The notes under the pieces were generated by a model. That model saw only the letters and a program-made list of their open reading frames with translations, was not told the origin of the DNA and searched no databases. Below are positions 1-12,500 of a stretch of DNA of 64,000 nucleotides, one piece after another. A program made the translations under genes and the position numbers. Numbering within the stretch: position 1 is the first letter of the stretch; the number at the start of each line of letters is the position of its first letter. This stretch comes from Daldinia sp. FL1419 (taxonomy: Eukaryota > Ascomycota > Sordariomycetes > Xylariales > Hypoxylaceae): assembly GCA_025201765.1 (NCBI GenBank), contig MU623352.1, positions 62,001 through 126,000 on the forward strand. The letters are read 5' to 3'.

Positions 1-3000
1 ACGTATCTAGTAAGGGAAAAGAGGCCCATTGGAAGTTTAGGTGTGTCAATATCACTTTTACTAGCATGCTGATCTTGAAGATCTTCGAAATCGTTAGAAT
101 CTAGACCCACAACGAGGCTGTCGTAGGTTTAGCATCCTTAGAATATAGAAACATCCTGCTTAGGGCTCGGCCGGTAGAATATATACAACCACGGAGGTAT
201 GTCTGCCTTGGAGAGGATTTCTATTGCATCTCGTAATCACGATGTAATTGATTGGGCCTAATTGGAACGCGCATTGCTGCGCAGTAGGCGCTCGCGCGAA
301 TGGTACTGAATACTGGAGGCCTGCAAGGCTTAGACGACGTCTCTAGGTACTATTGTATGCACAAACATACCTACATAGCAATGGATATTGTTACCCCGGG
401 TGTATACGACTGCGTGTTACCTGAATAGGAACATGCTCCCCCTCGTCTCACAAGTCGTCAAAAATGTCTTTGTGTTCTCACCCTAGCCGGGCTAGTCCCA
501 CGGGATAATTCGACCTCGAAAACTAGAAAGGGGGGTCCGCGTGGGATGTCATTGTCTTGCCTTGAGATGTCTATCTCTTTGATATGAATAGGCATGCGTC
601 CAGAGCATGTGGAATATCTGAAACTAATAAAAGAGAGGTGGATACATGGCAGATAGGATAGATGGAGATATGGAGACAAACTGCGTAAAGTGTGAGTGGG
701 ACGTTCGCCCGCGATACGGTCACATTAGACTATCCACCTAGATCTGGTTTATCTCGGTAGACATGGTGCAATTCTGGGCGAACAAGGCGAAGGCTCCATA
801 GTTAGGTTAATTATTCTATCAGAATGGCAGAATGGCCATCGATGAATCTATTCTATTCAAGTATGCCAAGGCCAAAGAGTCCTGGCGTTGCTCTAATTTG
901 ATACTTGGCGTCTTGTTTATGATCAATCGGGACCTTTGTAGCTTCCAAACACATTATGAAGTAAATAAATTAATTGTCTGCGTTGCTTATCCTTAGCTCC
1001 ATGGTGCAATATGAAGATTAAACGATGTTATCTATAGGACTAGTAGTGATTCTTGTTTATTGCTTAGAAGCTCTCATTATTCTTAACCAACCTGCAGGAA
1101 AACCCTGGCGATTCGCTGGGGGTAACATCAATTTCACATGCGCAAGAAGCAGGCCTTGTTATATCAGGTAGGTAACCCCATAAAGCTAGGTCACTCGCGA
1201 ACAGCAAGGGGGGGTTATTTTGTCTTGGACGCTGACGAAACAATGTAGCACGCGGCTGTCTGCGACTTATTAGCGACTTACATAGTAGAGACTTTTTTTT
1301 TTTTTTTTTTTCAAGTATGCACACATGGGAGGAAAGGCAGAAACGTGGCTTGGCTATCCTATCTATTCCGAATATTCACCGTTATCCCCAATTTTTGCAT
1401 CTGGCTGCATCTGGTTGCATCTCTCGCGCGCATCTGCTTCGCATCTGTGGTCAGGGACAAGTGGAGCACACCAAAAAAGAAGGGATTCGGAAAATACCTA
1501 TCACATATCTCATACATTAATTATGTATGCGAACACCTGATGATAGCTAACAACATGACAGGCTGACTGGATTGGTTCTGGGCGTGGGTATGGAAATCGA
1601 GACGGGCAAACCGAAACGGGATCGGAAGAGAATACTGAAGATGAAGCACACGTTCGGCCCGCACATCAATGCAAAAAAGAATATTAGTGTATGCGCCGAT
1701 GACTCCTTATTATCTGACCCCCACGCTTAACTTTCGTCATATTCCATGGTAACTACTACCTAACCTAGGTAGGTAAGCACCTATCTAGGTTAGAAACTAA
1801 AGTTGACGTTGGTATGATTTCTTAAATGCGTCTAATATCCCGACCCAATCCGGCTATTCAGCCGTGTCAGTTATCTCATCCCGATAATACCCTTTACCCT
1901 TCGAAAGAGAAGGGAATGTACCCAAGATCCTCTGCTCTGATTGGTCAGCCCTCCCTTCCAAAAAAAAAAAAACACCCCCCCCCCCCAAAAAATCACTTAT
2001 CACATTTCCATTTTTATAAGCGAGATGCCAAGCTCAATGAAGTCGGCAGAGAAACGTGTGCATGAACAGCGGGTTCCTGTCAAAATGTCCAATGAGCAGC
2101 GAGGGACGCATCGTAGCCAAGAGACTATGACCGTTCGGATCCTAACTGCTGGGAAATTATGCGATAATGGTTCATTAGCCTCTTTTAGAAAGAATAGTGT
2201 CCGTTGCCTCCGAGTTTTGTTGCTGGAAAAGGTTGTGCAATAAGACGATCGACGACGACGAGCGGGTTTCGCTGACTGAGATAGTTCACAAACTTCCTAG
2301 TTTCGGACCGTCGCGGCTTTCTCGGACGCCTCCAAATCCGAGGCAAAGGTAACAGGAGCCATAGTTGAAGGGACGGGACGCAACGAGCCAGCAAACGCAC
2401 GGCTACAGTGGAGTTTTGATGGTCTGTGGCATGGCACGGCAAGAGACGGTTGGCCCTCGAGGATATCTTGCGAGGTCTATCCCTACTGTGTCCTTACCCT
2501 AACTAACCAAGTCCATCTTCATATTTCGTGAACCAGGCGACTCTAATCGCGCTAACCCTTAAATAGGGGTCTAAGCGTTCCTAGGCATCTAGGGTCTGAA
2601 AATACAATAGGGACTTTCGACGCTCTGTTGATCGCCGTCGGTTCATTCAGCCTCAGACTTTCCCTGATATTAGAACTGATAATATGTTCGCAGCTAGACT
2701 AGGCCGTTGATCCTACAGAGAATTACGAGCAGCACTAACAACCTGCCGCTAGACTATACCAAGAGCTCCCTCGTGGTTCACGAGACGACAGCTTTGGAAT
2801 TCAACTCGTCAATTTCCGAAAGTTTAAGCGCAAGGGAGACAGAAACGTGGTTAGCTAGCTAATAAGCATGGCCGCCACCGTTCTACTCACGTAAGAGAGA
2901 CACTCTTAGAGACACTCTTAATTAGGAACGGAAGGAAACGTGGGCACCGAGTCTATAATTTGCACCCTTTCGAGAATCTCGGCCCAGAGCACTGGGTTTC

Positions 3001-5410
3001 CTCTCTGTGGTCAATAGCTGCTCTGTTATGCACACCCTACAGTTTTACTGCCCCTTAGGCTCTTGTAACCGAATCTAATTCCCATCGTGGTCTAGTTCGT
3101 TAGGGCTGGGTCGAACCTGAGATTAGGTGTGTCGATGCATGATGGAACGATTGGCCACTACAGAATCAAAACCATACACTACTTCTACCAACCAGGCTAG
3201 ACTAGAACTAAAAACTGACAGTTTAGAGCTTTGGGAACACATTCTAGCACATCCCCCTAAGGCAGAAATCTGACGGTTTGGGCTTCTTCTGGACGCGGTC
3301 GAACGGATGCTTGTGTGGTAGGGCGCTCGTTGAACGCCCAATAAGCAGCGCATTCCAGTCAGTCGGGTCGAAGTCGAGATCTCTTGTGTGAAAAATATTG
3401 AGATTACTAGGAGGCGAACTTGGGTTGGGCCAGAACTTTGGGCTACTTACTGTCTGAGTAGCATATCCCTTTCGAGAAGCTCCGTTAAATGGGTCGAGAC
3501 AAAACATCGTCATCTAATTCGGATATGGCGTCGTCCGCTTCTTTTCATAAAATCTTCTTAGCAGTACCACTCTGTTACCAACTCTGCAGTCCGGCTATTG
3601 CAGGGTCATTATGCAGGAACCGCCAGTCGCAAAACCCTTTAGAGTCCAAGGCCTTAGGGAGGGACCTAAGCTAGTCTTGTCAGACTATCCACCTTGAACC
3701 ACCAGTCCCGGATCTTAGATTGACCCAAAGAAACATGCTCAGTAGTGTAGGTGAGAAGTTCGTCTCCATTAGAGTACGTAGCGCTGTGCAAGCCGTTTTG
3801 GGTGCCTTGCAGGTAAGATTGACCATATCACTTAAGACACTTCGGAGAAAGAAGGATTCAATGACGTCTCGAGGAGGTGTGATTCACGCAGCTTACCGCA
3901 GAGGAAATCAGTCACATGAGCAACGATCCGCATCGTGCGGCACAGCCGTAATATGATGGATGGAATTGAAAATTTTTAGTGTATTAAAGATTCCAGATTT
4001 TCGAAAATCCTCAGAGGCGTAGTTCTGGGTTTTACTAAACCCATGTTTTTTTTTAGCGCTACGCCGTATGGTATATTACACAACCACGCGGTAATACATC
4101 CCAAGAACCTCTAGACGTCTCGGCTTTGAGACTTGGCCTGGTTTTCTTTCCGTAGTTAAGGACCCCATGCTCCCAACCGGAAAGCCTGGGGGTTTCCATG
4201 TGGCTAAGCAGGACCTGGAGAAGAAATATGTAACATCGTCTAGTCTGCATCTGTAGCTGAATAATAAGAATACGGGATCGGCAACTAGAGACAAGTTTGA
4301 TTTAGGAGCTGTTGGAGAACAGAAGCATCGACGATGCCTTCACCCCTGGGTCTGTTTTTGACTATCGTGGAATAAGCCTTAAACTGATCTTGGTCACTTA
4401 TTATCTTGGGACCCTGAAAGATAAGCTGTTTAGAGTAAGGTGCATATGTCGTCTAAACTGGAGACTGGAGATGCTTAGAAATAGTTGGTAGATTATATTT
4501 AACTACCATGCAGGCTTACATGTTAGATATTAACCGTAGCCGTAAAAGAAGAGACGGGAATCAAGGACGATTCTTTCCTAGATAGTGGCAAATACAACTA
4601 AAATAGTCTACGACCAGGCACCTACATGATATATCACGATATGCTTCAATATATTGGTATGAAAGAGGCCATCAAAGTCCAAAATGGCGCGATGACTAAC
4701 ATAACTAAACGGGACTCCGACCCCATCAACCCCCATTGACCCCATTGCGGAACATACGGACTCGCGTAGAAGCCAAAAGGCGGAATTTGATAACCCCAGA
4801 CTTTTCTCTTTCCCACTTCTCCCCTTTCCCACTCTTAGCTTGCTGGTAACCAGGGATCAATCCTTGCACTCGCATCGGGAATTCGCTCAAATCAGAAAGC
4901 ATCGCCGACCACGGTACGGAGTAAAACACCCCTGACCTTGCTCAAGACCCCAGGTTATGAAGATTCCGTCAAATTGACTTTTCATATTCATCTACATAGT
5001 ACATGGGAGACATGGGCAACATGGGCAACATGGGAATAGAATCCACAACACTAGAATCTAACTAAGCTAGTATAGATCTCTCGAGAAATTATGAACAATA
5101 CTACAGATTTCTGAATAAGGATATTCTTGCGGCCCCCAAATAAGGGGCTAAAACTTGCCAAAACCGCCAACCAGCTTTTTTCCCGGCCCCTGCTAATCGC
5201 TACTGCACCACTAAACGAAACCGAAGAGAAGGAGAAGGAGATACATGCACCCGTGACTATCGCGTCTAACAAAGTTCCTATTCTACCAAGTATTCCTCTA
5301 CCACGTGCGCCTATTTAGCGTTTTCCGGGGTTCACTTGACGATGGACCAAGTCCGAACCTGTCTCTTAGTGGGAAGTACGTAGGGAAATGAAGTCTCACG
5401 ATGACGACTA
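1..5410. other. Gene-free region, left end of window
   Basis: I see no supportable gene in this stretch. The open frames are short, unspliced and compositionally random. It contains a run of 19 T (1293-1311), an A-run next to a C-run (1961-1986), a hairpin made of TAGGTA-type arms (1761-1792) and one tRNA A-box-like word (about 3084-3097). It could include decayed repeats that I cannot recognise by eye. Confidence 0.6.
1761..1792. repeat. Near-perfect hairpin built from TAGGT motifs
   Basis: The left arm TAACCTAGGTAGGT (1761-1774) is the reverse complement of the right arm ACCTATCTAGGTTA (1779-1792), with one mismatch and a 4-base loop. It belongs to the family of TAGGTACCTA-like palindromes scattered through the intergenic DNA of this window. 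No function can be read from the sequence. Confidence 0.75.
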
Positions 5411-5835
5411 ACGTACCCCACAAGTCAGCCGGTCAAACTAGTCAACCGGTCAGTCGAAATATAACCGGAAACTCAAGAAATTCGAAAATACTAACTTTAC
5501 GAATTCTTGATCTTATTTTTTCAAATTTTGATATATTTTATGTTATATATATCTGAATTTATAAAAAAATTGAAAAAAATCCCCGGTGCATATAAAAGAA
5601 GATAATTAAGATATTGAATATTTCGGGCCCACTTTTCGGGTATTTAATTGAATAAATTCGTACAAAATTTTCAAAAAATACTACAATTATCAGCATTCCA
5701 AGAGGATTCTAAATCTTCAAACCGAATTTTGATACGATTTTTTTCGAATAAAACGCACGTTTACGCACAGACGTATTTTGTATGTATTTTTGCTGACCGG
5801 TTGACTAGTTTGACCGGCTGACTTGTGGGGCACGT
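5411..5835. mobile_element. MITE-like element with 43-bp terminal inverted repeats
   Basis: The arms at 5411-5453 and 5793-5835 are inverted copies over 43 bp with a single mismatch. They begin ACGTRCCCCACAAG and end in CCGGTCAG. Each outer end is flanked by TA (5409-5410 and 5836-5837), which fits a TA target-site duplication of the Tc1/mariner type. The roughly 340 bp between the arms is strongly AT-rich and has no coding potential. The structure therefore fits a non-autonomous miniature inverted-repeat element. The inverted repeats and TA flanks are seen directly; the superfamily is inferred. Confidence 0.8.
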
Positions 5836-7967
5836 TAGCGTTATCGTCAATAGATTCTTCCAATTCCACTCGAGTTCCATCCAAGGAAGGCTTCTACGTA
5901 TATTGTCTCCAGTGTTCGCCGTACCATGGGACCCTAGTTGCACGGCAATATTACCTTTGGTATTCATTATGAGACAGACAACCTTGATAAGCTAACCTAT
6001 TTACTTGAGGTAGCTAGTTAATTAACGTGTGTAACTTTATACGACGTCGAGCTCCTCCGCGCATAAATATAATGATAATAGTGTAACCCGAATATTCGTC
6101 TGGGGGTAGTTGTAGAAGTGTATATACGGGTTTATCTATCAAGGTAACCTTCAAAAAGGTATCCATGGTTAAAGTACGGAAGGTCTCGCATGCGTCGTCT
6201 ATTGGATCCGGTACTATGCCTACTACGACTTGTCGTGCCAATACACTTGCCAATGCCTCGGTAGGCCAGCAGTCAACGCCAATTATGCAAGTTGTCATAC
6301 ATGATGCATGTAGGCGAAGCAAAGCCCAAGAGCGTCCAAGAGTGTAATGTTGGGGTAGTCGGACGTCCGGAATGGCGACAGCCTCGTTATGCTCTTAGGT
6401 TATGTTGTGAAAGTTATGCTGGGAATAAATTCGAAAAAAAAAAACAAAAAAAACATATCAATTAACTAGTTAAAATACTTTGATATATCAAACATATATC
6501 AAACGCACGATATACGGTATACGGTATTTAAACCAACACGCATCTTTAGAGTTGCATATCGAGTCTGGTAATTTCGGCTTCTTCCAGTGGACCGTTCGTA
6601 TAACAGTCGGGATTTACAGTGGTATTTCGTACATTTAGTCCTTTTGTGCTTCCATGTCCTTGTGCCTTGTGCCTTGTGCCTTGTGCTTGTCCTTGGATTA
6701 TATAACTGTGGGAACTCGTGGATCAGAGTCTCATCAACTAAAACCCCGCATTCTATACTCTTGGCACATGTGCGCGCCAGGTATTTCAGATACCTACCTG
6801 GTAAGGTATCAGAATAGGAGGTTAGGTATAGACGGCGGGTACGCCTATAACCTATACGTATCAACCCTTCTCAGCCTTCTTTTACTATCCCAAAATAAGA
6901 GAATCGAAGGATTCTCTACCTGGTATCAACCTTGTAAAAGTCGTCGTCAGCCGCATCGATGTGTTGATTTCTACGAACTTTTCTAATCCTACCCATATAT
7001 AGACGAATCATGGATTTACGACCTGCCCGCCCTGAGAGATCGGTCCCATGGTGACGGTTGAAACCCAGTCTGCCGTGATCTACCACGGCGATCATACAGC
7101 TTCCAGAGCTCCAAAGCTATCCAAGCTGTTTCAATCCCTTCCACAAGCTTCGGCTCCTCGCATTATCCGCTTTACGGTGAAAGCCGACCTTTCCATGGCC
7201 TTTCCCATGGCGTCTGCTGCTCGACGAGGTAATTCGTTGTATGCCTAGCGGCCTAACGTAGTCTTCGTATTAATCTCTTGGTTCCGCCGACCCCGAGTTA
7301 TCGGCCTTTCTAGACTGCATAGCAGCAGTCCATCGAGCAAGCCCAAAGGGCGTTGTTTACCGTCCAAACCTAGGCCTAACAATCAGAATAGACACGAGCC
7401 TACCGGAGAGGCGACAGGTCATGTTACACAATAGCTTCCATCCAGCCGTGGTCACATCTCCTGTAGCTTTATACGAATACATACGCTCACTATTTCCTAT
7501 GCCGGCGATTACTGGTCACCCTATAAGTGTAGTGTGACTAGACAAAAAAAATTATCTGACTGCCTAGGTGGACCGAGATGGCCGGGAACGATAATATACG
7601 TATGCTTCGCGTAGCTTGCCGCGTAAATAGCAATATTTCACTGCCTTAGTGCACGCAATCTCTACTACTATGTATATCACCGGTGATCGCCCTTCTTGTG
7701 ACACCATCACTTTAGTCCCCTTTCGCAAACTGTCTCATTCCCGTCCCGTCACTGCGCCCGCTCTAGGCTCGGGAACGAGCCATCACACTCTAATAAGTAG
7801 CAGATCAAGGGACATGCAGGTCGGCATAAGCGTGATAAGGCGAAACGGACTGTTACACTGTATCCAAAGGCACGTCATTGCCTACGCCGATCAAGCGCCT
7901 CTGTTTGATAATTATTGAATTAGAAAGACAACATAATATCTTATATGCGTCGTGCTCTCTGTGTATA
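5836..7967. other. Gene-free region between two inverted-repeat elements
   Basis: No supportable gene. It contains a short tandem run of the 7-mer TGTGCCT (about 6659-6687) and A-rich tracts near 6434-6453. A 102-residue minus-strand frame at 6014-6322 is not convincing as a gene; it might be a decayed fragment, but I cannot name a family. Confidence 0.55.
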
Positions 7968-8035
7968 CGGTGGCCCATTAGTGCAAAACCGACAAAATCA
8001 AAAACGCAGATGAAAATTCATCCGATTTATAGTAT

Positions 8036-8053
8036 GCGCTATAATTATAGCGC
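8036..8053. repeat. 18-bp perfect palindrome, left copy
   Basis: GCGCTATAATTATAGCGC reads the same on both strands. A matching copy lacking only the last base lies near the right end of the element (9457-9473). Looser copies, all versions of YTATAATTATAGNG, lie at about 8071-8087, 8351-8366 and 8408-8424. Confidence 0.85.
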
Positions 8054-8433
8054 ATTAATACGCTAAAACCCCTATAATTATAGCGCTTTTTAATGGACCA
8101 TGCATTATAAGTACAGTAATTAAAATATAAGAATGTTAATTGATTAATTGAGATTTAACCTTAAATTAACCTTATAAATATTTTTTTGGAGAACGTTATA
8201 TTTATAATAAATATTTTCATTAAATTCATTATAATTACAAAGGGTTTAATATTATTATTTATTTAAGTTATAACACATTTAATAAATACTTATAAAATTT
8301 TTGTTATTTTTAAAATGCCTTATATTTATAATGGCTTTAGTACTTTTATGTACTGTAATTACAGCGGATTTAATGAGTTCTCGGGGACTTTTTAATAACC
8401 ACTAAAACTCGCTGTAATTATAGAGGGTATGGG

Positions 8434-8461
8434 GGCCTATAGATACCACTTTGCCAAAATC
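8434..8461. repeat. Internal inverted repeat, left arm
   Basis: This 28-bp arm pairs with 9404-9431 with three mismatches; the shared core is CCACTTTGCCAAAATC. The arms sit asymmetrically, about 470 bp from the left end and 125 bp from the right end of the larger element. They may mark an older element or a subterminal repeat. Confidence 0.75.
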
Positions 8462-8685
8462 AAAATTTTGAGCCGACTAAACCTAATTTAGGAAAGTGCA
8501 GCCTTGATTTTAGTGGCCAATACTTCAAATTTAATGATCAGTACTTGCGTTTCATATGGTTTAAATACGTATATCCTTAATAATCATTCAATAAAGCATA
8601 TATATATTAATAGAATGAGTAGCATATTGTTAAAATGAGGTTCGAATACCTAGTTATATCGTACATGAGGGCATTCGCACCTATC

Positions 8686-8838
8686 GGGGGGGGGGGGGGG
8701 GGGGGGGCGGGCCCCCCCGCGCGGGCGGCACGGACACCACACGACTGCAAGCGAGCAAAAAACAAGACATGANNNNNNNNNNTTTTTTTTCTTAAATGTG
8801 GGCATTCCCCCCTACCCAACCCCCCCCCCCCCCCCCCC
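8686..8838. other. Assembly gap with flanking homopolymers
   Basis: Ten N bases (8773-8782) lie between a run of 22 G (8686-8707) and a run of C followed by A (8820-8868). The sequence here is low quality or a collapsed repeat. Any reading frame across it is meaningless, and the distance across the gap should not be trusted. Confidence 0.95.
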
Positions 8839-8932
8839 AAAACCAAAAAAAAAAAAAACCAACCAAACAAACAACAACCAAACCACAATTATACGAACAT
8901 ATGCGATACTGCTATTTTAAGCTATAAATACG

Positions 8933-9005
8933 TATCTTGAATTATGGTATCTTGAATTATGGTATCTTGAATTATGGTATCTTGAATTATGGTATCTGAA
9001 TTAGG
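8933..9005. repeat. 15-bp tandem repeat array
   Basis: The unit TATCTTGAATTATGG is repeated four times without change (8933-8992) and followed by a partial, shortened copy. Just downstream, about 9025-9115, a looser array of AATACCCTCACG-like units occurs. Both arrays lie inside the 1.6-kb inverted-repeat element. Confidence 0.9.
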
Positions 9006-9403
9006 ATTAAATACGTAAAAATGTATATACCCTCGCGTACGAATACCCTCATAAATACCCTTACAAACGCCCTCACGAATACCCTCACGAATAGCGTGCG
9101 AATAGCCTCATATACAGAATTGCAAATACCACGATACGAGATGCCTCAAATACTTAGGTAAGTACCTATGTATGATCTACCATACCTATTCAAACCATAC
9201 CTAAATGCCTAGCTATTCAAACCAAATCATACCAAATAAGAATAATAGCACGTCAAAATGAAAATATGCTACGTAGAATCCTCTTTATATGCATAAATAT
9301 ACTCAAATAATACATATGTATCCTATATTTTAGGTTTAGTACCCAAAAAAGATGGCTCGTGCGCGCCTCGAATATAATATTACCCTTTCTAGCCCAAAAT
9401 CCT

Positions 9404-9431
9404 GATTTTGGCAAAGTGGCACCTATCGGCC
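9404..9431. repeat. Internal inverted repeat, right arm
   Basis: Partner of the arm at 8434-8461, 25 of 28 bases matching when inverted. Confidence 0.75.
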
Positions 9432-9555
9432 TCCGTAGAGGGTCTAGCGCACCTCTGCGCTATAATTATAGCGTACCCCTGCAGGGAATCTGACCAATCG
9501 AACGAATTTTTATTTGCATTTTTAGTTTTGTCGGTTTTGCACTAATGGTGCACCG

Positions 9556-12500
9556 TACTGTGTAGGCGACTACGGCGCCTAAACTGAATGATAGATATAT
9601 TGCATATATAGGTACCTACCTATTTCGTTCTTCTGTAGGACCACGATGCTGCGATGTCATAGGTCTATGGTAAGGCATAAACCACTATATCAAAACTGGC
9701 CGAGTCTAGTTTGCATACAGGGTATCATACACTTTCTATGCATTACAGTGTTTTTTGCTTTTCTCCAATTCAAAATCTTCACGTTCTCGAACCTGAAGAA
9801 CTGCGAGATAGTCCGCCACTAATGGCCACAACGCACATCTCGATGTCATTTACACGTTATTCCCAACGTGGTCCGCTGCCTTACCGTGTTGCATACATAA
9901 CATAGCATAGCATACCTAGAACACCCATGTCTCGCGTTAAGCGCACACCCACGGTCGACTTAACGCATTGAGCTACCTAAATGTGGCTTGCCGGGCGTAG
10001 TAACATAGTAACATGGCAGGATCCTACCTCATCCTCTCATTGGCCTCCCCGCACCGACGCAACGGTTCCAATTCCTCATAGACCTGTGGCTGCATGGGGA
10101 GAAAAAGCTTTGGGGGGAAGCGCCCTGCTAGCCTGTCTACCTCGCTAAGGACTTGAGGATCGTACAGGGCGCTCGCTGTCTCTCCAGACGTTATAACGCC
10201 ACGCGTTACCGTTGTCCGGATCCCTTGCCTCGGCCGCCAGCGGCTACCTGCTGATGGGACCGCAAGGGCGGGTGATGGCTTCAGATCCCCAGTACAAAAT
10301 ATGCTACCCAATCCCGATATGATAGTGCTGTTGGTGCCGAAGTTTCTTCCTGCCGTCTGAACACCAGATGGCGCCTAGGCTCGGGCTCTGCAATGAGATT
10401 GGCTTTTAGAGGTGGATCGTCCCATTACCGTCCGGCTGGCACACGCACACACACGCACGGGAGAGCGTCCTCGCATCACTTTCCTCTTCCATTCCACCGG
10501 ATACCTGGGACCCATCGCCGACACAAGGATACAGCTAGAAACATAGAACTGTCGTCTCCCGAGAGAAGGGAGACTATAGCGTACCTAATGTAACGAGCCG
10601 CTCGTAAAATGTCCGTAAGCAAAAGCCCTGTTCCAAGCACGGAATCGCGCTGCCGAAAAATGCAGGTATGTAAGCGCAATGAGGGGAGTGTGGTTTTTTT
10701 TTCTCTCTTATGCACCGGGAATAGTAAACCACGTATAGTGAATCCTCATACGAGAGCTAGTTAGCTTTCTTCGCCACCACCTTATGTCAATGGCGCGATA
10801 ACAAGTCCCACTGGGTATAGCCGCGAGGAAAGGGCCTGCGTGCCGGAGAGGCATATTTCGGGTAGCGTCCAAGGAGGCATTATACCCTGGCCCTGCCTGC
10901 TACCTACCTACTTAGGGTCCCGCCGCACGCTTCCAATCGGCGCCTAAAGGCGCGAAGGATTGTAAATAATCAGGCCATTGTCGTGGTTACCGGCTTGAGA
11001 TAGGAAAGGGGAGAGAAGCCAGTAGTGTAGCATAGCATAGCATAGCATAGCGAGCCCTTAGAATCGATAAGGAGCTAAGGAACGAAAAAGCGCGGGGGGG
11101 TTGTTTTGAGCAAGTATCTGCGAGCTGAGGATTAGATTATACAGCACGGCATAATATGGCACATTAACATGACACGGGACTCCCAATATTTCTGGTTTCT
11201 TTCCCGCGTCAATGCACGTCTATTCGACGCCCCGGGGCAAACCCTCCAAGGCAAGAAAAGGTTCGGGAACCGCTTCATTGGTAAAAACCCCTGAGGGAAC
11301 AGGCTCCGAACGTAGGGGCGGCGTGTGACTTGTGCGCCCCGAAGGGCCTGCGCGGAGCTGGTTGGGCGTAGCAACGGGCTCCGCATAAAGAATGGGTAGC
11401 GTAGCGTGGTTGTCGTGTCGTGTCGTGTCGTGTTACTGGAACACGGCTTTCGCTTTGCACGACTTGGCTGGCCGTGGCCTTGGTCCAAAACGGGAAATTT
11501 GCGTCCGTGACACGCCGGCAAAGGAAGAAAGAAGCGCTGCAATGTCTGTTGCGCTGGTCCCGTCGATGGGGGAGACCAGCAACCACCCGAATCGCGATCG
11601 GGAGCATCTCGCACGGTAGCTAGGTAGCTAGGCGGGTTGGACGAACACTCCACTCCTTTGTGACCATCTACATACATAGGTACCTGTCCTATCTCTACCT
11701 GTCCATCTATCTGTGTTCCCCTTCCATGCCGTCTCCCGGCCTCGGCCACTGAACGGTAAGAATTGGCGCACAGTATGCCGGCTAGGTAAGCTGGTACCAG
11801 ACATCCATGCCGCGCCCAACGTACCTACCAATTCGCATATAGGGGACCTCTATGTGCTTGCTTGCCAGGCGTTAGCAAGTCAGGAGACCAGCTGCGCATG
11901 CAGGTTGCCGTAGGCCGTTTATTCGGCGGGGGGGTGGCGCGAGCGACGGAAAAGAGAAGCGTCCGAGATCGCTCGAGATGCGATGGCACGCTAGTCTTAC
12001 TTGGAGGTCATCACTTTGCTACCGTGGCGGGTGGCGTGTCTGCAACCCTTCTCTTCTCTTTTTCTTTTTTTTCTTTCGTCCGTTGCGAATCCCGATCCTT
12101 AGTGTCGAGGGCCATGTATAATGGCTTACGTGCCTAGCCAGGGAATGTATATGTTGGAATATTATGGTCGTCTGTTGGCTTCTCGATCGCAAGCCGTGGG
12201 TATGCCGGCCGAATCGTGCAGCGGTCGGGTGTCGCTCGTGATGGAACCGGCAGATGCGAGCTTGGAATCGTCGACGTGTCTGTCGACGACGCGTGGACTC
12301 GCGTTCGTGGCCTGATTGCTTCGTTTCCTCTTTACCGTGGGTGATGTTTTCGTTTTGAGAATGAGTGGCGTCGTAATCGGACGCAGATGTGATGGATGCT
12401 TGGGATGGGTCGTCAAAGGAATCAAAGTATCGCCGATATATGTCGGAGGATATGGTCGGCTTAGAGGGCTATATTGGAAAGGGTATACCTTCTTGCCGAT

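Larger units (their letters stand above)
7968..9555. mobile_element. 1.6-kb inverted-repeat element, probably a non-autonomous DNA transposon
   Basis: The left end (about 7968-8026) and the right end (about 9497-9555) are inverted copies over roughly 55-60 bp. Both ends read CGGTG followed by CCATTAGTGCAAAACCGAC, with scattered mismatches further in. TA flanks both ends (7966-7967 and 9556-9557). The inside is AT-rich and non-coding. It carries a nested inverted pair, repeated CTATAATTATAG palindromes, a 15-bp tandem array and an assembly gap, so its true length is unknown. No transposase frame is visible. Tc1/mariner-like origin is inferred from the TA flanks only. Confidence 0.72.

Noticed and set aside
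6014..6322. 102-codon minus-strand frame that reads like protein
   Set aside because: Short, no family recognised and no partner exon found; noted only as a possible decayed fragment.
11132..11749. 205-codon minus-strand open frame
   Set aside because: Overlaps several frames on both strands, has no domain, no intron signals linking it to other coding sequence, and random-looking composition.
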